Source: Sphingosinicella humi | Lineage (GTDB): Bacteria > Pseudomonadota > Alphaproteobacteria > Sphingomonadales > Sphingomonadaceae | Length of the DNA stretch: 64,000 nt | Reading direction: 5' to 3' | Assembly: GCF_003129465.1 (NCBI RefSeq) | Contig: NZ_QFFF01000001.1 | Coordinates: forward strand, 682,001-746,000 | In this document: positions 15,790-24,389 of the stretch, one piece after another | How positions within the stretch are numbered: the stretch's first letter is position 1 | Layout: each line of letters begins with the position of its first letter | Notes under the pieces: generated by a model | Databases searched by the model: none | The model's input: the letters and a program-made list of their open reading frames with translations, nothing else | Told to the model about the DNA's origin: nothing | Position numbers and translations under genes: made by a program

Positions 15790-16932
15790 TCAGGCGAATA
15801 GCCGCCGGGCTTCGCGCAAGCGCTCAATCCCCGCCTCCAGTGTCTCCGCCCGCTTGGCGAAGCAGAGGCGGATGACATTGCGGGCGGCATCCTGGGCGTA
15901 GAGGGCGGACACGGGAATGGCGGCGACGCCGGCTTCGCGAACGGCGCGTTCGCAAAAGGTCACGTCGTCGAGGGCGATGCCGGAGGCAGCAAGGTCGACG
16001 GCGAGGAAATAGGTGCCTTCGGCCGGGAGCACCGCAAAGCCGGCGTCGCGAAGTCCCGCCGCCAGATGGTCGCGGGAGCGAGCGAAATCGGCGCGCATCC
16101 CCTCGAAATAGGCGTCGTCCTTGGCGAGGCCGTAGGCGACCGCCGCCTGGAGGTTGGGCGCTGTGGTGAAGGTGAGGAACTGGTGAGCGTCGGCGATTGC
16201 CTCCGACAGCGGCGCCGGCGCGATGGTCCAGCCGACCTTCCAGCCGGTGAGCGAAAAGATCTTGCCGGCCGAGCCGATCTTCACCGTGCGCTCGACCATG
16301 CCCGGCAGCGCCGACAGCGGGATATGCCTTCGCCCATCGAACAGCACATGCTCCCACACCTCGTCGCTGATCGCGACGGCATCATGGCGGATGCAGGCGT
16401 CGGCGAGCAGCGCCAACTCCTCTTCATCGAACGCCCGCCCAGTCGGATTGTGCGGATTGTTGAAGACGACCGCGCGTGTCCGCTCGGTGAAGCCCTGCTC
16501 GATCACCTCCGCCGTCAGCCGCCAGTCCGGCGGCGCCAACCGTGCCAGCTTCGCCACGCCGCCCGCCCGCTGCACCAATGGCAGATAGGCGTCGTAGAGC
16601 GGCTGGAAGAGGAGCACCTCGTCGCCGGGCTTCACCAGCGCGAGGATGGTCGCTGCCAGCGCTTCGGTCGCACCGGAGGTGACCGTGACCTCATCCGGCG
16701 CCGCGCGCAGCTTCTGATGCCGCCCATAATGCTCCGCCACCGCCTCGCGCAGTGCCGGCAGGCCGCGCATCGGCGGATATTGGTTGGAGCCCGTGCGTAA
16801 CGCTTCGGCCGCCCACTCGACGACATCCTCCGGCCAGCCGAAATCGGGAAAGCCCTGGCCCAGGTTCACCGCGTCATGCGCCCGGGCGAGGCCGGACATA
16901 TGCTCGAAGATGGTCGTCCGCCGCTCGCTCAT
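15790..16932 (-). CDS. PLP-dependent aminotransferase, class I/II (methionine/kynurenine aminotransferase-like)
   Basis: This 380-residue cytosolic enzyme is of fold type I. It has VNLGQGFPDFGWPEDV at the N-terminus, NNPHNPTGRAF for substrate and cofactor contacts, ISDEVWEHVLFDG, and the Schiff-base lysine in SAGKIFSLTGWKVGW. The pattern matches the YbdL/KAT group that acts on methionine, aromatic amino acids or kynurenine with 2-oxo acids. Its ATG at 16932 overlaps the stop of the TIGR02117 gene (ATGA). Because mtnP lies close by, a role in methionine salvage (last transamination step) is possible but unproven. Confidence 0.88.
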   Translation of the reverse strand: MSERRTTIFEHMSGLARAHDAVNLGQGFPDFGWPEDVVEWAAEALRTGSNQYPPMRGLPALREAVAEHYGRHQKLRAAPDEVTVTSGATEALAATILALVKPGDEVLLFQPLYDAYLPLVQRAGGVAKLARLAPPDWRLTAEVIEQGFTERTRAVVFNNPHNPTGRAFDEEELALLADACIRHDAVAISDEVWEHVLFDGRRHIPLSALPGMVERTVKIGSAGKIFSLTGWKVGWTIAPAPLSEAIADAHQFLTFTTAPNLQAAVAYGLAKDDAYFEGMRADFARSRDHLAAGLRDAGFAVLPAEGTYFLAVDLAASGIALDDVTFCERAVREAGVAAIPVSALYAQDAARNVIRLCFAKRAETLEAGIERLREARRLFA

Positions 16933-17636
16933 TCGTTCTCCTCGCGCTCCAGCCGCCACATGATGCTTTGCGACAGCGGCGTCCACACCCCCATTCGGAT
17001 GCCTGCCGTCCGCAGCGCCTCGCCGGTCCACTCGTTGCAGGTGCGCACGAAATTATAGGCGCGGACGGATTCATAGAAGACGTCGGACCAGCCATAACCC
17101 CGACCCAACAGCGGCATCGAGTGCCCCGCCTCGTCCAGCTGAAAACCGTCCCGGATATAGCGGACCAGCCGCCGATACTCCTCATGGCTGACGACCAGCC
17201 GCCGGGTATATGCGTCCTCCACGGGATCGGTCTCATGATCGACATGGATCAGGCTCGGGCCGCCGCCGATCGCCGCGGCGAAAGCGGTCTTGAAGGTAAG
17301 GTCGGCCCAGGTCGGCGTGTTGAGATAGAAATCCCGATTGCCGAAGCCGAAGGCGATGTAGTTGCCCGCCAGGCGAGGTTCCTTGATATCCGCCGCCGGT
17401 GCCAAGGCCCGCCAGTCCATCTCCGGCGTCACCGCCGGAGCCATGATCCAGGTGTGGACGCCGTTGGTGCGGATGAAAAGCGTCACCCCCTCTTCAGGTT
17501 CGCGCCAGTCGGCGTTGGCGGTGAGCGTGCCGCCAACGGTCACCGCCAGCAGATAGAGCAAAGGCACGAGCAGCAGCACACCCAGCGCCTTCAGAGCAAC
17601 ATGCCCTACACTCCACCATGTCGCCCGCGTCGCCAT
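16929..17636 (-). CDS. TIGR02117/DUF2459 family membrane-anchored protein
   Basis: The 235-residue protein has one N-terminal membrane anchor (ALGVLLLVPLLYLLAVTVGG) and a periplasmic domain with VTLFIRTNGVHTWIMAP, AFGFGNRDFYLNTPTWADL, and GYGWSDVFYESVRAYNFVRT followed by CNEW. These conserved blocks define the TIGR02117 family. The N-G-V-H and C-N-E-W motifs suggest a cysteine/histidine hydrolase of NlpC/LapG-like type, but the function is unknown. It is translationally coupled to the aminotransferase. Confidence 0.8.
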   Translation of the reverse strand: MATRATWWSVGHVALKALGVLLLVPLLYLLAVTVGGTLTANADWREPEEGVTLFIRTNGVHTWIMAPAVTPEMDWRALAPAADIKEPRLAGNYIAFGFGNRDFYLNTPTWADLTFKTAFAAAIGGGPSLIHVDHETDPVEDAYTRRLVVSHEEYRRLVRYIRDGFQLDEAGHSMPLLGRGYGWSDVFYESVRAYNFVRTCNEWTGEALRTAGIRMGVWTPLSQSIMWRLEREENE

Positions 17637-17700
17637 CAGGCCGGGAGACTAAAGCCAGTCGGTTGCTTGCGAAAGCCGGGCCAGTGTCCTGCGCATCAGT

Positions 17701-17777
17701 CGTTCGTCCCAAGCATAGTCGAGGGGCGTGTGTGATGACTCTGTGCCAGCGCCCGTCGACTTCGCTCGGGCCGAACG
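17701..17777. repeat. Palindromic repeat, family A, copy 2 (intergenic)
   Basis: The ends CGTTCGTCCCAAGC and GCTCGGGCCGAACG and the inner arms AGTCGAGGGGCG/CGCCCGTCGACTT make a 77-bp palindrome of the same family as those inside flgJ and the amidohydrolase-like gene. It separates the TIGR02117 gene from glycerate kinase. Its length is not a multiple of three, as expected for a non-coding copy. Confidence 0.75.
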
Positions 17778-17851
17778 TACCCTTGCACTCGTCCGGCTAC
17801 TTCGATTCACCGCGTCTTGATGAACCGCCCGCTTCCCCTCATCATCGCCCC

Positions 17852-19093
17852 GTGACGGCGCGCCAGGACCTCGAAAGCATTTTTCGCGCGGCCGTCGCCG
17901 CTTGCCACCCCGCCGATGTCGTCCCCGCATACCTGCCGGAACCGCCGGAGGGCCACACCATCCTCCTCGCCATCGGCAAGGCGGCCGGCGGCATGGCCCG
18001 AGCGGTAGAGGCGGCATGGCACGGCCCACTGTCCGGGCTGGCCGTCGTGCCGCACGGGCCCGCCGAGCTCCTGCAACAGATCGACTGCATCAGCGCCGGC
18101 CATCCCATGCCGGACGAGGCAAGCCTCACCGCCGCCGAGCGGCTTCTTGCGCTTGCCCAACAGGCAGGCTCCGAGGACCTCGTCCTCGTCCTGCTGAGCG
18201 GCGGCGCTTCGGCTCTTGCCTGCCTACCCGGTGAGGGGCTGTCGCTGGCGGACAAGCAGGCGCTCACGACCGCTCTCCTCCGCTCCGGCGCGCCGATCGA
18301 GGAGATCAACACGGTCCGCCGCCACCTTTCCCGCATCAAGGGCGGCCGCCTCGCCCGCGCCGCCCAGCCGGCGCGACTGGTGACCCTGGCCATCTCCGAC
18401 GTGGTCGGCGACCGGCCGGAGGATATAGGCTCGGGCCCCACCGTCACGGACCCGACGAGCCTTGAGGAAGCCAAGGCGATCCTCGGCCGCCACGGCATCG
18501 TCGCTCCCGATCGCGGCTGGAGCGAGACCGTGAAGCCCGACGAGGCGGAGGGTTGGAACGCCGACTATCGAATCATCGCCGGCGGCGACACGGCATTGAA
18601 GGCCGCCGCGAGCGAAGCGGTGCGCCTCGGCTGGGAGGCGGTTCCGATCGACGCTCATGCCCAGGGCGAAGCGCGCGACGTCGCTCGGCGCCACGCCTCC
18701 ATTGCCCTTGAGACGCTGCGCTCCGGCAGCCGCGTCGCGCTTATCTCCGGCGGGGAACTGACCGTCACTCTATCGGGACAGGGCAGCGGCGGCCCCAGCC
18801 GCGAATATTCGCTGGCGCTGGCTCTGACGCTCGACGGCGCAGCCGGAATCACCGCCCTCGCCGCAGACACCGACGGCCTCGACGGCAGCCACGACGCCGC
18901 GGGCGCCTTCATCGATCCCGCCACGCTGGCGCGGGCGAAGGCGCGGAAGCTCGACGCCTCGGCCGCCCTTCAGGCCAACGACAGCGGCGCCTTCTTCGCC
19001 GCCCTCGGCGACGCCTTCGTGACCGGCCCCACCGGCACCAACGTCAACGACCTCAGAACCATCCTGATCGACCCCAGCGGGAGCCGCGCATGA
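17852..19093 (+). CDS. Glycerate 2-kinase (MOFRL/TtuD family)
   Basis: The enzyme phosphorylates D-glycerate to 2-phosphoglycerate with ATP. The 413-residue protein has AIGKAAGGMARAVEAAW, SAGHPMPDEASLTAAE, LVLLSGGASALACLP and INTVRRHLSRIKGGRLARAA, all family blocks. The C-terminal MOFRL segment reads AADTDGLDGSHDAAGAFID. The start is uncertain: I use GTG 17852, because the reading frame further upstream runs through a palindromic repeat and into the neighbour. It overlaps mtnP by 4 bases, so the two are co-expressed. Confidence 0.88.
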   Translation: MTARQDLESIFRAAVAACHPADVVPAYLPEPPEGHTILLAIGKAAGGMARAVEAAWHGPLSGLAVVPHGPAELLQQIDCISAGHPMPDEASLTAAERLLALAQQAGSEDLVLVLLSGGASALACLPGEGLSLADKQALTTALLRSGAPIEEINTVRRHLSRIKGGRLARAAQPARLVTLAISDVVGDRPEDIGSGPTVTDPTSLEEAKAILGRHGIVAPDRGWSETVKPDEAEGWNADYRIIAGGDTALKAAASEAVRLGWEAVPIDAHAQGEARDVARRHASIALETLRSGSRVALISGGELTVTLSGQGSGGPSREYSLALALTLDGAAGITALAADTDGLDGSHDAAGAFIDPATLARAKARKLDASAALQANDSGAFFAALGDAFVTGPTGTNVNDLRTILIDPSGSRA

Positions 19094-19971
19094 GCGAATG
19101 GACCATCGGCATCATCGGCGGCTCCGGCCTCTATCAGACCGACGCGCTGGAGGAGGCGCAATGGATCGCCGTCGACACGCCTTGGGGCCGGCCTTCGGAC
19201 GAACTCCTCATCGGCCGCATCCATGGCGTCAAATTTGTCTTCCTCCCTCGCCACGGCCGCAGCCATCGCCTGCCGCCGAGCGACGTCAACGCCCGCGCCA
19301 ACATCGATGCGCTGAAGCGGGCCGGCTGCACCGATGTCCTCGCCCTCTCCGCCATCGGCTCGCTCAAGGAAGAGCTGACGCCCGGCACGTTTGTCGTCGC
19401 CGACCAGTTCATCGATCGCACCTTCGCGCGGGAGCGGAGCTTCTTCGGCCCCGGCGTCGTCGCCCATGTGCCGATGGCCGATCCCGTCTGCCCCCGACTC
19501 TCCGACCTGGCGGCCGGGGCGGCCGATGCCGCGGAAGCGAAGGTCGCGCGCGGCGCCACCTATCTCGCCATGGAAGGCCCGCAGCTTTCGACCCGCGCCG
19601 AAAGCCGCCTCTACCGCCAATGGGGCGCGGACGTGATCGGCATGACCGCCATGCCGGAAGCCCGCCTCGCCCGCGAGGCGGAGCTTCCCTACGCCCTTGT
19701 CGGCATGGTCACCGACTATGATTGCTGGCGCGGCGACGGCGACGATGTCGACATCACGGATATCCTCTCCCAGCTCCAGGACAATGCGGCCACCGCGCAA
19801 AAGCTGATCGCCGAGCTGGCCACGGGATTGCCGAAACAACGTCTGCCCTCGCCCATTGACACCGTCCTCGACACCGCGCTCATCACCCCGCCCGCGGGCC
19901 GCGACCCGGCGCTGATGGCGAAGCTGGACGCGATTTGCGGGAGGGTGCGGTCGCGTCAGGAGGGCGAATAG
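19090..19971 (+). CDS. mtnP: S-methyl-5'-thioadenosine phosphorylase
   Basis: MtnP splits methylthioadenosine with phosphate into adenine and methylthioribose 1-phosphate. The 293-residue protein has GIIGGSGLYQTDAL, LPRHGRSHRLPPSDVNARAN, the central AIGSLKEELTPGTFVVADQF block, GATYLAMEGPQLSTRAES, and MTAMPEARLAREAELPYA, then MVTDYDCW, as in the MTAP branch. It is coupled to glycerate kinase (4-base overlap), and its end overlaps the convergent glycosyltransferase by 16 bases. Next to radical SAM and sugar-transfer genes, it might also act on another 5'-modified deoxyadenosine (inference). Confidence 0.92.
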   Translation: MSEWTIGIIGGSGLYQTDALEEAQWIAVDTPWGRPSDELLIGRIHGVKFVFLPRHGRSHRLPPSDVNARANIDALKRAGCTDVLALSAIGSLKEELTPGTFVVADQFIDRTFARERSFFGPGVVAHVPMADPVCPRLSDLAAGAADAAEAKVARGATYLAMEGPQLSTRAESRLYRQWGADVIGMTAMPEARLAREAELPYALVGMVTDYDCWRGDGDDVDITDILSQLQDNAATAQKLIAELATGLPKQRLPSPIDTVLDTALITPPAGRDPALMAKLDAICGRVRSRQEGE

Positions 19972-20612
19972 ACGCGGGCGATACGATCGACCGGCACGCC
20001 CGCGCCGTAAAGGCCGAGGCAAAGCGCATTGCGGGCCGAGCGCCTGAACCAGCCGTCCTTGCGCCACCGCGCCGCGCTCGTCACAGCGTCGGCGTCGAGC
20101 ACCCGCACCCGCCCGAGCCGCCGCACCAAGTCGACATCCTCCATCAGCGGCAAGGGGCGAAAGCCGCCAGTCGCGTCATAGCTGGCTCTCGAGAGCAGCA
20201 GGCCCTGGTCGCCATAAGGGAGGCGGAGCAGACCCGCGCGGAGGGCGACGCCGGCCTCGATCAGCCGCGCCTGCCAGGCCCGGTCGTCCAGTCGGAAACG
20301 GAAGCACGCCGCCTCGCCCGCGCACTCGGCGACATGCGCCGCGACCGCCTCGCGCCATCCAGGGACCAGCCGCGTGTCGGCGTGAAGGAAAAGCAGCCAA
20401 TCACCGCGTGCCGCCTCGGCTCCGGCCCGAAGCTGCACCCCTCTACCCTTTGGGGAGTGGACCACACGGGCTCCCATTGCCTCGGCCACGGCAACGCTTT
20501 CGTCCGCCGAGCCGCCGTCGACGACGACGATCTCGTCGGCGCCTTCCAGCGCCGCCAGACAGGCGGACAGCTCCCCCGCCGAATTCAGCGCCGGAATGAC
20601 GATGGACAGCAT
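19956..20612 (-). CDS. TIGR04283 family glycosyltransferase (arsenosugar-type family)
   Basis: This 218-residue GT-A family 2 enzyme has LSIVIPALNSAGELSACLAA, EIVVVDGGSADESV, the donor/metal motif FLHADTRLV (A-D-T in place of DxD), and LPLMEDVDLVRRL with the catalytic-type ED pair. The family is named after arsenosugar clusters, but its substrate has not been shown. It starts within the stop of the radical SAM gene (TGATG), so both are made together. It meets mtnP tail to tail with a short overlap. Confidence 0.85.
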   Translation of the reverse strand: MLSIVIPALNSAGELSACLAALEGADEIVVVDGGSADESVAVAEAMGARVVHSPKGRGVQLRAGAEAARGDWLLFLHADTRLVPGWREAVAAHVAECAGEAACFRFRLDDRAWQARLIEAGVALRAGLLRLPYGDQGLLLSRASYDATGGFRPLPLMEDVDLVRRLGRVRVLDADAVTSAARWRKDGWFRRSARNALCLGLYGAGVPVDRIARVYSPS

Positions 20613-21607
20613 CAGCCCGTGCAGCTCGCCCCGCCGAGAACGCAGAAGCGGGCGCAGTGCGGATGATTGAGCCTCACCTCGCCCGTCGCCTGCGCCAACG
20701 TCTCGCCCATGACGAACTGATCGTCATAAGGGAGCAGAGTGCAGGCGACGACCACCGATCGCACTGCTCCCTTGCGCTTCACCACCATCCGGCTCGACGC
20801 GCACATCATCGCTGAAGGCGACACGCCCAATATCCCCCAGCAGGCCTCGGTGATTTCCGGCACGTCGGCCGACGCGTCCATCTCGGGAAACAGCACCAGC
20901 CCACTCTCGACGCGAATGCCCAGCAGCTCGAACAGACGCGCATAGCCCGCCCGCTCCGCGGCCTCGCTCTGTCCGGGAAGCAGGCGCCCGGCAACGGCGA
21001 GCCTGAAGCCTCGCTCGGAAAGCCATTTGAGGCCGTCGATCGCCTTGTCCCATGTGCCCGGGCCGCGCTCGGCTTCGTGGATCGCCTTGTCGGGATGGTC
21101 GAGGCTGACCCGCATCGTCAGCCGCTTCCCATATTCGCGATTGAGCTCGATCAGCTCCGCCTCGAACCGCCGCATCGGCCGCATTGCGTTGGTGAGCACC
21201 AAGACCTCGAAGCCGCGCTCCAGCGCCGAACGCATCATCGGCACCATGTCGCGGTTCATGAAAGGCTCGCCGCCGGTAAAGCCGATCTCGCGGCACCGCA
21301 TCCGTTCGGCCTCGTCGAGATAGGCGTCAACCTCGGCCAGGGTCAGGTAGACGAGCGCGTCGTTGGTCGGCGAGCTTTCGATATAGCAGCTCTTGCAGGC
21401 AAGATTGCAGAGCGTGCCGGTGTTGATCCAGAGCGTCTCCAACCGATCCAGCGCCACATGCGCCCGCGCCTCCCCCTTGGCCGTGACGAACGGGTCGCCA
21501 AACTTCTCCGGATCGAGCGGCCGCTTCGCCGGGTCGAGGAAGGGGGAAAGCGTTACTTCGGGGACGGTGGCGATGGCGCTTCTCCCTCGGCGCGGCGACA
21601 AGGTCAT
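20612..21607 (-). CDS. Radical SAM enzyme
   Basis: The 331-residue protein has the [4Fe-4S] triad CNLACKSC (C67, C71, C74), followed by the GGE motif in GFTGGEPFMNRDMVPMM. Further cysteines near the end (HCARFCVLGGASC) could bind a second cluster. It is not the classic ArsS type, whose motif reads differently, so its chemistry is unknown. It is coupled to the TIGR04283 glycosyltransferase and diverges from the TVP38 fusion gene across only 71 bases, so the two sides probably share a control region. Confidence 0.85.
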   Translation of the reverse strand: MTLSPRRGRSAIATVPEVTLSPFLDPAKRPLDPEKFGDPFVTAKGEARAHVALDRLETLWINTGTLCNLACKSCYIESSPTNDALVYLTLAEVDAYLDEAERMRCREIGFTGGEPFMNRDMVPMMRSALERGFEVLVLTNAMRPMRRFEAELIELNREYGKRLTMRVSLDHPDKAIHEAERGPGTWDKAIDGLKWLSERGFRLAVAGRLLPGQSEAAERAGYARLFELLGIRVESGLVLFPEMDASADVPEITEACWGILGVSPSAMMCASSRMVVKRKGAVRSVVVACTLLPYDDQFVMGETLAQATGEVRLNHPHCARFCVLGGASCTG

Positions 21608-21678
21608 GCTACGCCTGTCTCAACACCTTCGCCAGAGGAGAGACGAGGCATGAGGACGGCTCGGCGGAGGCAAGGCCG

Positions 21679-23811
21679 ATGAAGCTCGGCAAGGCCGGCC
21701 TGCTCCTGCTCATCGCCGCGGCCATCGGCGCATTCTTCATGCTCGATCTCGACCGTTTCCTGACCCTCGAATTCGTCAAGGCACAGCAGGCCGGCCTCGC
21801 CACCGCGCTCGAATCCGATCCGCTGCCGCTGATCGCCGGCTTCTTCCTTGTCTATGTCGCGGTAACCGCCCTTTCGCTCCCCGGCGCGGCGATCCTGACC
21901 CTGGCGGCGGGCGCCGTCTTCGGCCTGTGGCTCGGGACGCTGATCGCGTCGCTTGCTTCGACCGCCGGCGCAGTGCTCGCTTTCCTCTCCTCGCGCTATC
22001 TGCTGCGCGGCTGGGTGCGAAAGCGCTTCGGGCGGCGCGCGAAGGCGATCGACGAGGGCATCGAACGGGACGGCACCTTCTACCTGCTGACGCTGCGGCT
22101 CATCCCCATTTTTCCCTTTTTCCTGGTCAACCTCGCCATGGGGCTGACGGCGATGCGCGTCGCGACCTATGCGGCGGTGAGCTGGATCGGCATGCTGGCC
22201 GGCACGTTCGTCTACGTGAATGCCGGCACGCAGCTCGCCGCGATCGACAATGTCGGCGACATTCTCTCGCCCGGCCTGATCGGTTCGCTCGCCCTGCTCG
22301 GACTCTTCCCCCTGATTGCGAAATTCGTCATCGGCCGCCTTCGCCGCCGTCACGCCTATAAAGGTTGGCGTCGCCCACGCCGCTACGACCGAAACCTCAT
22401 CGTGATCGGCGCCGGCGCGGGCGGCCTCGTTACCGCCTATATCGCCGCCACCGTTCGCGCGAAGGTGACCCTGATCGAAGCGAACAGGATGGGCGGCGAC
22501 TGCCTGAACACCGGCTGCGTCCCTTCCAAGGCGCTCATTCGCACCGCCCGCCTCGCCCACGAGATCCGCAACGCCGACTGGTACGGGCTCGCGCCGCGCG
22601 AGCCGGCCTTCGACTTCAAGGCGGTGATGAAGCGCATCCGCACCATCATCGAGATCATCGAGCCCGCCGACAGCGTCGAACGCTACACCAGCCTCGGCGT
22701 CGACGTCCGCCTCGGCCACGCCCGGATCGTCGATCCCTGGACGGTGGAGATAGACGGCGCCGAACGCCTCACGGCCCGCGCCATCGTCATCGCCGCGGGC
22801 GGTGAGCCGGCCGTGCCCGACATCCCCGGCCTCGCCGAGTCCGGCTACCTCACCAGCGACACGATGTGGAATGAGCTCGCCCATCGCGACGCGCTGCCCG
22901 GGCGCCTCCTCATCCTCGGCGGCGGACCCATCGGCACCGAGATGGCGCAGGCATTCGCGCGTCTCGGCTCGAAGGTGACCCAGATCGAGCACGGCCCCCG
23001 CCTTCTCGCCAAGGAAGATGCGGAGGTCTCGGCCTTCGTGGAGGAGCGGCTGCGCGAGGAAGGGGTCGATATCCGCACCGGCCATGAAGCCCTGCGGGTG
23101 GAGGGCAAGACGCTGATCACTCGTGCCGACCACAAAGAGGTGGCGGTGCCGTTCGACGAACTCATCGTCGCCGTCGGGCGTAAAGCGCGCCTCACCGGCT
23201 ACGGCCTCGAAGACCTCGGCATCCGGACGGACAAGAGCGTCGTCACCAACGATTATCTCGAAACCCTCTATCCGAACATATTCGCCGTGGGTGACGTGGC
23301 TGGCCCTTATCAGTTCACCCATTTCGCCGCGCACCAGGCCTGGTATGCGGCCGTCAATGCCTTGTTCGGCTCGCTTCGGCGCTTCCGCGCCGACTATTCG
23401 ATCATCCCGCGCGTCACTTTCACTGACCCCGAAGTTGCCGTTGTCGGCCACAACGAGCGGTCGGCACGCGCGGCGAACATCGACCATGAAGTCGTCCGCT
23501 TCGACCTTGGTCATCTCGACCGCGCCGTCGCCGAGGGCGCCAATCGCGGCTTCGTCAAATTGCTGATCGCACCGGGCAAGGATCGCATCCTCGGCGCCGC
23601 CGTCGTCGCCCACAATGCCGGCGAGACGATCGCCGAAATCGTGCTGGCGATGAAACACGGCATCGGCCTCGACAAGCTGCTCGGCACCATCCACGCTTAT
23701 CCGACCATGGCGGAGGCGAACAAATATGCCGCCGGCGAGTGGAAGAAGGCGCACAAGCCCGAGCGCCTGCTCCGCTGGGTTGAGCGCTATCACGGCTGGA
23801 GGCGCGGGTGA
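21679..23811 (+). CDS. TVP38/TMEM64 membrane domain fused to a pyridine nucleotide-disulfide oxidoreductase
   Basis: This is a two-domain protein of 710 residues. Residues 1 to about 225 form a DedA/TVP38-like membrane domain (LPGAAILTLAAGAVFGLWLG, RLIPIFPFFLVNLAMGL). Residues 238-710 form a flavoprotein with GAGAGG (244-249) for FAD, the redox pair in GGDCLNTGCVPSK (C275, C280), LGGGPIGTEMAQAFARLGSK for NAD(P), and the C-terminal HAYPTMAEAN. It looks like mercuric reductase or lipoamide dehydrogenase. It lacks a heavy-metal-binding N-terminal domain and a C-terminal Cys pair, so it is not MerA. GGAGG precedes the ATG; the stop overlaps the next gene (GTGA). Confidence 0.88.
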   Translation: MKLGKAGLLLLIAAAIGAFFMLDLDRFLTLEFVKAQQAGLATALESDPLPLIAGFFLVYVAVTALSLPGAAILTLAAGAVFGLWLGTLIASLASTAGAVLAFLSSRYLLRGWVRKRFGRRAKAIDEGIERDGTFYLLTLRLIPIFPFFLVNLAMGLTAMRVATYAAVSWIGMLAGTFVYVNAGTQLAAIDNVGDILSPGLIGSLALLGLFPLIAKFVIGRLRRRHAYKGWRRPRRYDRNLIVIGAGAGGLVTAYIAATVRAKVTLIEANRMGGDCLNTGCVPSKALIRTARLAHEIRNADWYGLAPREPAFDFKAVMKRIRTIIEIIEPADSVERYTSLGVDVRLGHARIVDPWTVEIDGAERLTARAIVIAAGGEPAVPDIPGLAESGYLTSDTMWNELAHRDALPGRLLILGGGPIGTEMAQAFARLGSKVTQIEHGPRLLAKEDAEVSAFVEERLREEGVDIRTGHEALRVEGKTLITRADHKEVAVPFDELIVAVGRKARLTGYGLEDLGIRTDKSVVTNDYLETLYPNIFAVGDVAGPYQFTHFAAHQAWYAAVNALFGSLRRFRADYSIIPRVTFTDPEVAVVGHNERSARAANIDHEVVRFDLGHLDRAVAEGANRGFVKLLIAPGKDRILGAAVVAHNAGETIAEIVLAMKHGIGLDKLLGTIHAYPTMAEANKYAAGEWKKAHKPERLLRWVERYHGWRRG

Positions 23812-24389
23812 CGCGTATCGTCATCTTCGCGAAGGCGCCCGTGCCGGGCCAGGTGAAGACCCGCCTCATCCCCGCCCTCGGTGCCGACGGGGCGGCCGAG
23901 CTCGCCCACCGCATGCTGCTCCACACCTGCCAGGAAGCGCTGGCCGCCAAGGTCGGACCCGTCGAGCTCTGCCTTGCCGATCACCCGGGCTGGACGGAGG
24001 CGCCGCCGGCCGGCGTGACGCTTACCGCTCAAGGGGAGGGCGACCTCGGCGACCGCCTCTGGCGTGCGGCCGAGCGATCCGGGCCACCCCTGCTCTTGAT
24101 CGGCGCCGATTGCCCCGAGCTGGACCGAAGACGCCTCGGGGCCGCCGCCGACCGATTGCGCGGCTGCGACGCGTTCCTGCACCCGGCGGAAGATGGCGGT
24201 TATGCCCTTCTCGGACTGAACAGGCTCGACAGATCGCTCTTCACCAGCATCGCCTGGAGTACCGGGACGGTCGCCCGCAAGACGGCCGAGCGCATCGAGG
24301 CGCTGGACTGGTCGCTGCACATCGGCGAGACCTTGCGCGACATAGACGAGCCTGCAGACCTCGCCCTATTGGGAGCCAGCCTGCCGTGA
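23808..24389 (+). CDS. TIGR04282 family glycosyltransferase (DUF2064)
   Basis: The 193-residue nucleotidyltransferase-like GT-A protein starts VTRIVIFAKAPVPGQVKTRL (GTG start), the family hallmark. It has LLLIGADCPELD and HPAEDGGYALLGLNR. The family accompanies TIGR04283 in clusters annotated as arsenosugar biosynthesis, where it may make or use a nucleotide sugar. It overlaps the fusion gene before it and the DUF3047 gene after it by 4 bases each, so all three form one transcript. Confidence 0.87.
   Translation: MTRIVIFAKAPVPGQVKTRLIPALGADGAAELAHRMLLHTCQEALAAKVGPVELCLADHPGWTEAPPAGVTLTAQGEGDLGDRLWRAAERSGPPLLLIGADCPELDRRRLGAAADRLRGCDAFLHPAEDGGYALLGLNRLDRSLFTSIAWSTGTVARKTAERIEALDWSLHIGETLRDIDEPADLALLGASLP

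Noticed and set aside
17618-17851. A 78-codon N-terminal extension of glycerate kinase
   Set aside because: It overlaps the divergent TIGR02117 gene and a family A repeat; the family N-terminus fits the GTG at 17852.
21604-23793. A 729-codon minus-strand frame under the TVP38-flavoprotein gene
   Set aside because: The plus-strand frame has full FAD, NAD and redox motifs; the antisense frame is low-complexity.
21679-23811. Mercuric reductase (merA)
   Set aside because: It lacks the C-terminal cysteine pair and the N-terminal metal-binding domain, and no merR/merT/merP is near.
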